From assembly GCF_037975245.1 (NCBI RefSeq), contig NC_092580.1:24819001-24883000 (forward strand): a stretch of DNA of 64,000 bases, in the 5' to 3' direction. A program made the position numbers and the translations under genes. The DNA is from Apostichopus japonicus (taxonomy: Eukaryota; Echinodermata; Holothuroidea; Aspidochirotida; Stichopodidae). Positions 47,949 through 58,200 of this stretch are shown here, piece after piece; position 1 is the first letter of the stretch; every line of letters begins with the position of its first letter. Under the pieces are notes generated by a model, which was given only the letters and a program-made list of their open reading frames with translations, ran no database searches and was not told where the DNA came from.

Positions 47949-49066
47949 TATGGCAAGCCGTTTTAACATTTACCTCGCAATTCGACTTAAGTCGAATACA
48001 TTTCACTTAAGTGGAATTCAATATCACTTAAGCAGAATACTATTTAACTTACGTGGAATTCTATTTCACTTAAGTGGAATACCATTCCACTTAAGCTTAA
48101 TTGTATTTTACTTAAGCTGAATTCATCAACTTGTCACTGCATCTTACTTAAGCTTAATCTATTTCACTTAAGGGGATTGTATTTCACTTAAGTGGAAATG
48201 CATTTCACTTAAGTGGAATTGTATTCTACTTAAGTGGATACAATTCCACTTAAGTGGAATTTCCTTTCTATTTCACTTAAGTGGAATACAATTCCACTTA
48301 AGTGAAATGTGATTGGATAGTCTATTTCACTTAAGTGGAATGTGATTGGCTAGTCTATTCCACTTAAGTACGTGGAATGTGATTGGCTAGTACATTCAAC
48401 GTCAAACTTTGCCCATGCCTTTGCGCGCCATTATAAACAACTTGCCGCGATACGTGGTGTCGATATGTGCACAATGAATATCGGCTGTCCATCGGGATCC
48501 AGCTAGCACTTAACATCCGTGCAAGGTGAGTACGTACATACCTGACCTGGTACCAGATGAATACCATTTCCAAAATAACATTACCCTAAATTGTATTTAT
48601 ATATAAGCCACATGTCAACACTTCCACTTAAGTGGAATTGTATTCTACTTTGGCAGAATAGAATTCCACTTAAGTGAAATTGACGAACAAAAGATATTAT
48701 TCCACTTAAGTGAAATTGTATTCCACTTAAGTGGAATACAATTCCACTTAGGTGGAAATGCATTCCACTTAAATGGAATTGTATTTCACTTAAGTGAAAT
48801 ACAATTCCACTTAAGTGGAATGCATTTCCACTAAAGTGAAATACAATTCCACTTAAGTGGGAGGCATATCCACTTAAGTGAAATAGAAATGTCCATTTCC
48901 ACTTAAGAGAAATGGAATTCTACTTAAGGGATATTGAATTCCACTTAAGTGGAATACATTTTACTTAAGTGGAATAACATTTCACTTAAGTAGAATGTAT
49001 TCCACTTAAGTGAAATGTATTCGACTTAAGTCTAATTGCGAGGTAAATGTTAAAGGGCTTGCCATA
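47949..49066. mobile_element. Foldback element built of CTTAAG palindromes
   Basis: Outer inverted repeats begin TATGGCAAGCC..TTTAACATT and run about 70 bp through ATTTACCTCGCAATT and GACTTAAGTCGAATAC. The flanks carry TGCACG at 47943-47948 and 49067-49072, a likely 6-bp target duplication. Between the ends, two blocks (about 47990-48375 and 48610-49030) consist of dozens of ATTCCACTTAAGTGGAAT-like palindromes at 20-30-bp spacing. The central 240 bp is unique and holds ATTGG boxes, a TATA-like site and a splice-donor-like sequence. No transposase is seen. The superfamily is not assigned. Confidence 0.85.
48320..48545 (+). promoter_or_regulatory. Promoter-like core inside the CTTAAG element
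   Basis: Three TGATTGG motifs (about 48310, 48346 and 48381; CCAAT on the minus strand), then CATTATAAACAAC near 48429 (TATA-like), then, about 90 bp on, CGTGCAAG followed by GTGAGTACG at 48530, a near-consensus splice donor. Spacing would suit a promoter plus a first exon. This is inference from motifs only. Confidence 0.3.
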
Positions 49067-49503
49067 TGCACGACTTCTAGCATCACTAATACACAGCCCG
49101 ATCACTAGACTCGTTATCTATCGATGAAGTGGTGTGTTGCCGGATTTTGTCAAGGTTTTGGTACTACGGGCGAAGGTTGTTTAAGTTTTGTAACCCATCG
49201 GGAAGTGATAAGAGGGGTGGGGCGTAGGGGTTGTGGGGGGTGGGTGGTGGGGCATTTTCACGCAGATTGGAACAATCTCAAGAAGTGAAAGGTGCATCCG
49301 CCTGCCCCCCCCCCCACGCACTACATGATATTCACAGGAGATGTGCTCAATTCTCCAATCACATGCGGAATTTATTTTTAGATTCATTGTATGAGTTACG
49401 GATCATATAGATCCTGGTCTAATACCGAAACGCATCGTGTTCCCGACGACTCGATCGAGTTCCAGACCAGCCACAGTTGGTTTCATAGCACAATTGTACA
49501 ATT

Positions 49504-49504
<1 letters not shown>

Positions 49505-49567
<63 letters not shown>

Positions 49568-49670
49568 GATATATATATATATATATATATATATTCGATA
49601 TATATATATATATATATATTCGATATATATATTCGATATATATATTCGATATATATATATATATATACAT
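49505..49670. repeat. TA microsatellite with TTCGA interruptions
   Basis: Long alternating TA interrupted five times by TTCGA. It borders the left end of the element at 49671. Confidence 0.95.
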
Positions 49671-49719
49671 AGGCGTACGAGGCGGGGGGGCAGACTGCCC
49701 CCCAAATTTCCAGAGGACA

Positions 49720-49866
49720 AGAAATTCGGGCAAAAGGCGTGAAAAATTCGGGCAGCCTAAGAGGAGAAAGAAAATATATATATAGGCCTATATATATTTT
49801 TTTTTTCTCCTCTTAGGCTGCCCGAATTTTTCAGGACTTTTGCCCGAATTTCTTGTCCTCTGAAAA
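49720..49866. repeat. ~70-bp-arm near-perfect palindrome
   Basis: CAGAGGACAAGAAATTCGGG and GAAAAATTCGGGCAGCCTAA plus GAGGAGAAA are followed at once by their inverse, centred on TATAGGCCTATA at about 49789. Mismatches are few (one cluster near GGCGT/GTCC). It would extrude a long cruciform and can disturb assembly. Confidence 0.9.
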
Positions 49867-49867
49867 A

Positions 49868-49944
<77 letters not shown>

Positions 49945-50126
49945 AATATGCAGTAGCTTGCCCGAATCTTTTTCAAAGTTTTGCCCGACAATTCCATGAT
50001 TTTCTTTATTTAGCATCATGATGCCCGAATATTTCCGTGTAACACTACCGTAAGCGCAGTTCATCTGGGCTACCACGCTTTTTGCACGATCAATTTTTTT
50101 CTAATTAGTCAATTGTATACCTGGAC

Positions 50127-50772
50127 CAAGGGCGGCGGAACCGGGGGGGGGGGGACAGGGGGCAGGTTAAAACTGTGCCTTTTTTCTACATAAAAATTGA
50201 GGTGCCTCAAGTTAGCAAGAGGCCAGGGAACCAGAATGAACACTCGGGAAGGGCCGTTTCGGGCCATCTGAGAGGTTTGTAAAACCAAACATTTTCTAGT
50301 ACGCTCCGCGCCAACCGATGGTGGCGCTCCGCTCAGATAGTCGTGCATACAATGATACAACTTTGCAAATCCTGGCTAAGCCCGTGACTTTTAATGAATT
50401 TCTGTGGGCCAAACTCAAGGCTATTTCGAATGGAAAAAATTGGTTAAGATATTAACAAGAAAAAAACTCTAATTCGGAAGATTCCTACATTAGCAACTAG
50501 CATGATTTTACCACATTTTGTCTCAAAAGAAAACTTGTTCCTTGTTTCCCAATTTGCGCATTGGATATTGCAGTGCTAGTATACATATTTTCCTTCGGGG
50601 GGGGGGGGGGGGCGTTGATGGAGTGATGTGTATACACAAATAAGATAATACAAGATATACAGTTATAAAGGGTACTAAATATAAGGCTGCATCAGTCCAA
50701 TCGAATTTCTGCAAAGTGCCCTTTGATGTCGGTGCCCCCCCCCCCAGATTAAAAGTGCTTCCGCCGCCCGTG
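50127..50772. mobile_element. hAT-like non-autonomous element inserted in the 49671 element
   Basis: Ends CAAGGGCGGCGGAA and TTCCGCCGCCCGTG form 14-bp inverted repeats with one mismatch. The flanks duplicate ACCTGGAC (50119-50126 and 50773-50780). Copy 1 of the host element has the empty site, TATACCTGGACATC, at about 1049, which proves the insertion. Related to the fragment at 28140-28453. Another repeat with the GCGCCAACC hairpin lies inside. Confidence 0.92.
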
Positions 50773-51321
50773 ACCTGGACATCCCCAACATGAGTGTATA
50801 TAAGAAACATTTTCTTTTTCATGGATGGTGGGGAGGGGGGGGGGTGCCTACAAGCCTAGAAGTACAGGTTTATCGTATTCTTTGTTAAATTTTATACTTT
50901 TTTGTGAGACAAATTGCAGTCTCACCCGACACAGCGCCTACGTGTCGTTGAACAATGTATGTTTTTCTGGAGGTAGCTGAGTACAGTGTTAAAATAATAA
51001 ATAAGGTAACTAAATAGGAGCTTAAAAAATATACTGTCCCATTTTTCCCCTTCAAAGTGATTTTACCATATTTTCTTCTTCTAATTTACCAAATTTTTGG
51101 GGAAGTGTAAATTTCTAAAACGTGAGATTATAAAATAAAGAATGTTTAGATGCAACTTGCAAGGCCTCAGAAGTGCCGTTTCCGGCAATTTGAGAGGCAT
51201 TGTGTGCCAAAAAATTTCTTGTACGCTACGCGCCAACCGATGGTGGCGCTCCGCTTAGATAGTGTCACGGGAACTTTCGGGCACAAAAAGTTCTGCCCCC
51301 CAAACTGAAATGGTCCCGTAC

Positions 51322-51322
51322 G

Positions 51323-51369
<47 letters not shown>
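51322..51369. repeat. TA microsatellite
   Basis: About 22 TA units right of the transposon end. Confidence 0.95.
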
Positions 51370-51372
<3 letters not shown>

Positions 51373-51570
51373 ATCACTTTCCGATTCTTCTTCAACTTTA
51401 GTCCTATTTCTAAACCCTTCGGGGGAAACTTCCATCAGCTTGTCATTTTGGATCGATGAAGCGTTCGGCACGTCGCTACCAGAATTGGAACAAACTTTTC
51501 TGTCTTCTTCTGCCTTCAGGAGGTTATCGTCTGGTAAGCCTTTCCTGATCTGGTAAGAGTTAGACTGTAC

Positions 51571-51765
51571 TTAACTCGGAGGTGAGATGGAGGCTTTCAT
51601 GTCCATAATGAGACTAGAGTAGGGATCTGAATCGGCTACAGGGGCTTGGGATTCCAATTTATTGTCTCTGTCTGATGTTTCGTCATCTTCCCAAGTCTCT
51701 TCCAAATTTAAGTCTTCTGGAGGTCTCTCGGTGAGCTGTTCCATGGTGGACACCATAGGGGTTCT
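51571..51765 (-). CDS. Acidic ORF, candidate exon, not recognised
   Basis: On the minus strand an acceptor-like TTTTATGGACAG precedes an open stretch containing VSTMEQLTERPPEDL, LEETWEDDETSDRDN and DPYSSLIMDM, ending at a stop at 51571. It is strongly acidic and probably disordered. A Ser/Pro-rich open stretch at about 51852-51952 and another acidic one at 51370-51540 lie either side on the same strand, but phases between them do not join cleanly. It may be a gene fragment or retroelement ORF1 debris. Confidence 0.3.
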   Translation of the reverse strand, partial: RTPMVSTMEQLTERPPEDLNLEETWEDDETSDRDNKLESQAPVADSDPYSSLIMDMKASISPPS

Positions 51766-52079
51766 GTCCATAAAAGAGTATGAAAGAAAATTACTAGATA
51801 GGAATACACAAGCCATGTAGACGTAAGAACTCTGCATAAAGTGTAGATCATGCATATTACATTTGAAGACTCGAATGAGTCAACGATAGCCAGTAATTTT
51901 AAGGGCGAAAACGGATTGCTTTTGGTGATAGGAGGGGATGGGGGATTAACACTTTCTTGGTGGGAAAGAGTCAGAGCCACAGACAGAGATCTAAGAACAT
52001 TTAATGATTTCCCTAACTTATGTAATGTCAGAAATGTCAATTTTTTTATATTATTATTTATAACCCATGTCTAGTATTG

Positions 52080-52740
52080 TTGTATCAACTACAGTAGTTA
52101 CAGAATATTATTATAAAATGTAAAAAAAAATGTAAAAGTTTTTGATTGCAATAGATTTACAAGCTATATTACAATGGAAAGACATGAAGGAAAAATTCAT
52201 AAAAAAGATGACTTTAGAAACAAAGTTTAACAAACCTCAGTTAATTTGTTGTGAATGGTTGAAAAACAGTGCTATCAGACCAGGCTAGATTTTTTATGCC
52301 ACTTTTAATTTGTACGGGACAACCCATTAATTTGCCGAGGTTCATCGGTTTAGAGTGACAAGACTATTTAGTCTAATACTTTATCCATTTAGCTGAGTTC
52401 CTCAGATCCAGCACAAAATCACAAAAAGATATTTACCTGTCTCAAATGACATGTTTACAGTGGTAGTACAAATTTGTCAACTTTTGGATAGATGGTGTTT
52501 AATTTTCTTTCAATGGGTGCAAGGGTGTTGTTGTTTTAATATCAAGTTAAAGGAACATGCTTTGGTTGAGTGAGAATTTATGTAAAGCAATGGGTTAACA
52601 AAACTTAACATTAACATTAAAGCCTGTTCTAGAAGAGCTGATAACATCATCAAGTTAGCCTTTAAAGGAACATATCGGAGGTTTAGCATATTTTAACAGT
52701 GAATAGCTTGGAACTGGATCAGCAGTGTGTGAGTGTAAAA
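52080..52740. other. No gene recognised
   Basis: AT-rich DNA left of the CR1-like fragment. Ends in TTTAG tail repeats (52748-52767) belonging to that element. Confidence 0.5.
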
Positions 52741-52744
52741 TCTC

Positions 52745-53760
52745 AAATTTAGTTTAGTTTAGTTTAGTAGAAAAAAAGGATCAGGAGGGACACTTAAGTC
52801 TCCATCAAGGACCCTATAAAGAGAGGGAAAAAACTGAAGACACAAACACTCAGACCCGATTACAATGCTTAAAGTGCTTGTGGAAAGCATTCTTAAACCC
52901 ATTGACACTACTTGCAAGTACAACTTTCTCAGGCAAACTATTCCACTCATTCACAACCCTATTAGAAAAAAAGTTATGCCGAATATTAATCCTACTATGC
53001 GACTTTTGAAGTTTAGGACAATGACCTCTTGTACAACTACTGTTTGCCAACATGAAAAAGTCAGTAAATGATAAATTGTCGAAACCATACACAATCTTGA
53101 AAACCTGGATCAAGTCCCCACGTAACCTCCTAAGCTCCAGTGTGGTGAGATTCAACAGTTGTAACCGCCTATAATAAGGAACCCTCTTTAAGGAACTAAT
53201 CCTTGTAGCCCTCTTCTGGACATTTTCAAGTACTTCCTTATCCTTAACAAAATATGGGTTCCAAGCCTGCACAGCATACTCCAGATGAGGCCTAACCAAC
53301 TGCTTATAAAGCCTAACTACGATGTCCTCTTTCAGAAAACTGAAGTTCCTCTTGATCATACCCAAAACCCTATTACCTCTTTTAGCAGCTTCAAGACAAT
53401 GTTTAGAAGGTTGCAGAGATGAGTCAATGTAGATACCTAGGTCTCTTTCAACAGAGACCTCCTCTAAATCCACACCCTTTAAGATTGTATGTAAACTTTT
53501 GGGTACTACTACCAATGTGCATTACCTTACATTTATCAATATTAAAAAGCATTTGCCACCCCTGAGACCAGGAAAAAACCTGATCCAAATCCATTTAAAA
53601 CTTCTCATAATAGCTTTTGGAAGAGACCTCAGAATACAATTTAGTGTCATCAGCAAACTTCTTAGCTTTACACAAAATATCTCCGTCGAATTCACACCAA
53701 TGTGTCAAAGGATGGATCATTCTTATCGTAATGGTGTAGGTTTGATATTTTTATGGATTT
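52745..53760 (-). mobile_element. CR1/L2-like LINE, 5'-truncated, RT C-terminal half
   Basis: The minus strand reads KFADDTKL (RT active site, about 53660), a stop and frame change, then KCKVMHIG and an open stretch of about 220 residues: VSVERDLGIYIDSSL, LVRPHLEYAVQAWNP, NVQKRATRI, RRLRGDLIQVFKI and VVNEWNSLPEKVV. This is the classic CR1/L2 C-terminus. The 3' UTR ends in CTAAAC-type tail repeats at 52748-52767. Confidence 0.9.
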
Positions 53761-54289
53761 AAATATAAAATCATAGCCCTACCCTTGTGAATGTAAATAT
53801 GTTGCAATTACCATAAATTCTGTTTTAGCGCAATTTGTCTCAGATTATTTCACCTTCAAATTGTCCTGGATGTGAAAAAGTTCCAGGACACTGGACACTT
53901 AATAGGCATTAATTAATGGAAAATAGCATTCCAGTAACATAGACATGAACAACAACAAAAAACCAAAATGACATTTTATGCTCTTGCTCTCTCTCAATCA
54001 CATTCATTGTGTTCTTCTCGTCTAAAAAAACTTCAATAGAGCATAAAGCTTATTAGAAAAAAAGTTCAATGTAACCAGTTGATACGAATGTCATCACGGT
54101 GTTTTAATGTAATTTCTAAGTAGACATTCGGCATATGGTATATTCACTCAAACCTACACATCTCTCCTCCATCAGTTAACACAGTTTCCTACATTTTGTA
54201 TGGTTTGACAATTTATCCTTCACTTGCTTTTTTCATGTTTGCTAATAGTAGTTGTACCAAAGGTCATTGACGTTAACTCCAAAAGTTAC

Positions 54290-54535
54290 AAAGTAGGATT
54301 AATATTCAGCATAACTTTTTTTCTAATAGGGTTGTGAATGAGTGGAACGGTTTGCCTGAGAAAGTTGTACTTGCAAGAAGTAAAAATGGATTAAAGAAAA
54401 CTTTTGGACAAGCACTTTAAGCATTGTAATCGGGTCTAAGTGTTTGTGTTTTCTGTGTTTTTTCTCTCCTATAGGGTTCTTGATGGGGACTTACGTGTCC
54501 CTCCTGATCCTTTTTCTACTAACCTTAACTAGCCA
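54290..54535 (+). mobile_element. CR1/L2-like LINE 3' end, opposite orientation
   Basis: Plus strand: FFSNRVVNEWNGLPEKVVLA, a stop, then TTCTTGATGGGGACTTACGT and TCCCTCCTGATCC, matching the inverse of 52770-53000. It is a second, 5'-truncated copy of the same family, about 0.6 kb from the first. Confidence 0.85.
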
Positions 54536-55121
54536 AATATGCTGTTCAATTCAGGAGTAAGGACTGGAAAGGTAACTATATACGTAATATGTCTGACAAT
54601 GATATGCAGCTCAATGCATAGTAAAGCCTTTAATATTGCTGCAGTAGTGACCGAATATGAAACACTGTTTAAGACACAGGATTATATGTAAAATGTTGCA
54701 CTTACACAACATCACAAAGTACACTTTGAACAATTCAAATTTAAAGGCCTTATACATGTCAAAACAACAATTTTAACATATGCATGCACGATTATATTTA
54801 TGAATAAGCAGATGCTAATTGAGACTACAAGAACATCCAAAATTCTGCTTTAACTGGTTTGTAAATTTGATAACAAAACGTAAAAAATGGTAAATTTGAC
54901 ATATCAAAGGGTGATATCATCAGTCATCTTCCCATTTGACTTCTTTAAATCTCATATTAATAAAATTTAAATAGTCATAGCTGTAATCATTCCTTTAATT
55001 GGATATTACTTTTCATCGAACATCGATATTTCATCACGACAGATCAAGAACTAACATCTTAAATTGCCTTCGTCTGTTCTTTCCCTTGTCCATCAAAGAC
55101 ATGAACAATCATAGACCACTG

Positions 55122-55292
55122 TCATCTGACGCTTCCAATGCATAAAGAGGCATTGGTACCGCCAAACCCAAAAGAGTTGGTGAGTCCAATCCGTCTACCA
55201 TCTCCCAGCCAAACCTGAGATTTATTAGGCACATAATTCAGATCAAATTCATCGTCTGTCTCTTCTAGATTAATTGTTGGAGGCAGCTGACC
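55122..55292 (-). CDS. OXSM: OXSM terminal exon
   Basis: 171 nt from acceptor TCTTGCAG to the stop TGA at 55122-55124. [20 protein letters not shown] and [17 protein letters not shown] are the conserved end of FabF-type synthases. The last residues (GSVR) differ from vertebrates but do not affect the fold. Confidence 0.95.
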   Translation of the reverse strand, partial: GQLPPTINLEETDDEFDLNYVPNKSQVWLGDGRRIGLTNSFGFGGTNASLCIGSVR

Positions 55293-58200
55293 CTGCAAGA
55301 GAGGAAAATTGGAGATGAAAAAAAAAAAATACTTTAGGGAGGAGTAGAAATAGTTTAAATAACTTCACAGTGGTACTAAAGATTATGTATGTATGTATGT
55401 AGTTTAGATCCTCCTGCAAGCAGGAACTCGCGAAGAAGCCATCCGCAAGCTGATCGAATTCAGTCTCTTACATTCATATTTAATGTCCATGATTATGAAT
55501 TGTCAATTGTCAACAACTCTGTAACTGGACGACATAAATTAATCTTTGAGTGACTCGAACTCGGGATCTTATGATTGAAAGGCACCGGCGCTAACCACTG
55601 AGCTAACACTCCAACCAGCAATCGATGCTCAATGTGAAGTGTAGATTTAAATTATATTTTAACACGGAAGATAAGTTATTATCACTTACATGTTGACATG
55701 CTAGTACAGTGAATATTGCTTCTAATGCTCCAGCAGCACCTAACAGATGACCCGTCGCTCCTTTGGTGGAAGACACAGCCAGGTTGTTGGCATGGGAACC
55801 AAAGACAGACTTGATTGCCCGATTCTCAATTTCATCGCCTGTAGGAGAAGTGATGAAATACTTGTTTATCACCCAGTGCCACATTAACAACCTCTGGTGA
55901 TCCTACAGCACCATATTCTTTCCACATCCCCATTAAAGTGTGAATGCACAACCCAAAACTAGAAGTCTTTCTTGGCAGTGTTCACAGCAGTCTGTGACCT
56001 CAGGGGTATGCTTCACCTTTCAAGCCCCTTGAATTTGGGGGGCCTTAAGCACTGATCTGATCTTCCCATTGCATAATCTGGTACTGATCATACCCATTTG
56101 TACCATATTTTGACAGTTACCTGTCACAAATAATCAGCATGGCAAATTACACCTCAACAATTACCATGTGGCAGCCACTTTCTCCTTCTGTTAAATCTGC
56201 TCAGATACCTTATTCTTTTAGAAGAGATCAACAGTCATTTGGGGTCATTGGGTTAAAATTTTAAGCAATTATTTGTGAGCTACTCTTCTTCCTGGCCATC
56301 TCTTGTGAATTTGTTCTTTTGCTGATTGCGTTCTATCCCTTTCTTATTTCTTATTTCCTTTTTATTACTTTTCAGCTTCTTCTCTGTCCTGTTTCTTTCT
56401 TTCCTTATATTTTGTAAATATCTTTTGTTGAATTGAGATTCTTATCATTCTTCACTATTTTTTGGGGGGTTCTATGGTCACTAGCCTTATTAACAGAATC
56501 ACTATTTTCATACTATGTTATTTTATTACTGTGCCGTATGTTATGTTGTTTTTTTTCTGTACAATAATATGAGATATAAATCTGAATGTAATTGTTAATG
56601 AACATGTTCTGGTCAATTTGTTTAGTATCCAGAGTTATAATCTTTCTCATCTGGTAATTCACAAAATCACCAAAAATTAATCTGCAAATGTAAAATGTCC
56701 CTTAAAAATGTATGACAACTTATTACGGTACCATCGGGAGCAATAAATATACAGTTAATGTTTCAAACTCTATAAAAAATCATTGCCCCATTGGGTGCAT
56801 AAAAAACTTAGTCTCTCATTAGAGTACTAGCAAATTTTCCAGGAAATGAATTGGACTTCTCAAATCTGTTAAATTTAATGGAGTACTTCAAAATATTAAG
56901 AAATCCATTCACCAAGTGCAGCCACTGGTTAAAGCAGTAAACAGTTTGGAGGGCGGGACAGGAGGGAAGAACTACTACTTGCAGCAAGCAAACAGGAAAT
57001 TTGATCAAATAAAGGGCACAACTCTCTTTCCAACCAAACTACCTTAACTCAGTGCTGTGATTCTCTCCAACCCAATAACCCCATCCCCCCTCCATCTTTG
57101 TGATGTGATCAGATCTTGATGTTAACAATTGCAATGAATTTTAAACTTACTTCAACATTTTTAATATATTTGACATTTATTAATGACTACTCCCTTTAAA
57201 TGGTAAACATCAAACTGGAATGTAACTGCTGTTTCATTGGGTGTCAAACCCACTACCTGAATGTTACAATACTTTCACCTTACCTAGAGGTGTTGAAGTT
57301 GCATGAGCATTAACATATCCAACATCCTCGACTCTGACACGTGCATCCCTCAGGGCAGCCTTCATGCATCGTTGTGCACCGAATCCATCTCCCCTAGGGG
57401 CGGTGATGTGACTGGCATCACCTGTCATTGGATGGGAAAAAGTTTAATTACAAAACTAGCAGAGCTTGGGACAGTAGTAACTAGACTTCACAGGACAATG
57501 TATCATAGGTTAACTCATTTGTTTACATTAAATGTAAAGTTGTAAGTGGTAAACCAATGTAGAACATGAAATATGGTCCTTTATTTACTGGTACCATTAG
57601 CATTGAATTTCCCGCATCTGCATATATCAAACTAGACTTTTACAGGGAGAATACTGAAAATGAGTACTTTAGTTCTCAAAAGAAACAAGAAAACACGTAT
57701 AACAATAATTGTGCAATAAATTAATATACATGTGACCATCAAATAAATTTGTAAATATTCCAATTGAAAAAAGGAACCAGTAAAATTCTTTTGTACAAAA
57801 AATGGAAAAGTTGTAGATGAATCTTTTGAGAAACTAAAGCTTTGTTGATATTAGACTCCCTTGTGATTTTGATTTTTTTATGTTTCTAGCAAAATATCCC
57901 ATTTTCCTTGTTTATTCTGTTTGATTCACAGCACTTTGTTATCATCTATTATTCTAACAAGATTCCTTTTATTTCTACAAATGTCGCTCAACCTCACCTG
58001 AAAGACCGTAGCCGAGTATCTCTGCTAGAATGTTTGCCCCTCTACTCTCCGCATGATTCCACTCCTAAGTGAGAGAAAACATGACAAGTGTTAGCTTTAA
58101 AGAGTCAGATAAGAAAGGAAATTATCAATTTACAGTTTACAAATTGATTGTTTATTTGTATCAATGGCTTTCCTATACCTGACATTCCAACACTCAGAGT

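Larger units (their letters stand above)
49671..51325. mobile_element. DNA-transposon-like element, copy 2, with nested hAT insertion
   Basis: Termini AGGCGTACG (49671) and CGTACGCCT (51317-51325) are inverted repeats, with GGGGGGCAG / CTGCCCCCC just inside. It lies between TA-repeat tracts, consistent with a TA target. Internal sequence matches 895-1614. It contains a large palindrome near its left end (49720-49866), a second TA tract (49873-49945) and a separate insertion at 50127-50772. No transposase ORF is seen. Confidence 0.7.

Noticed and set aside
48581-48763. ORF with FHLSGI repeats
   Set aside because: A reading of the CTTAAG palindrome array on the minus strand, with no gene features.
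49391-50076. Several ORFs of Ile-Tyr repeats on both strands
   Set aside because: These are translations of TA microsatellites.
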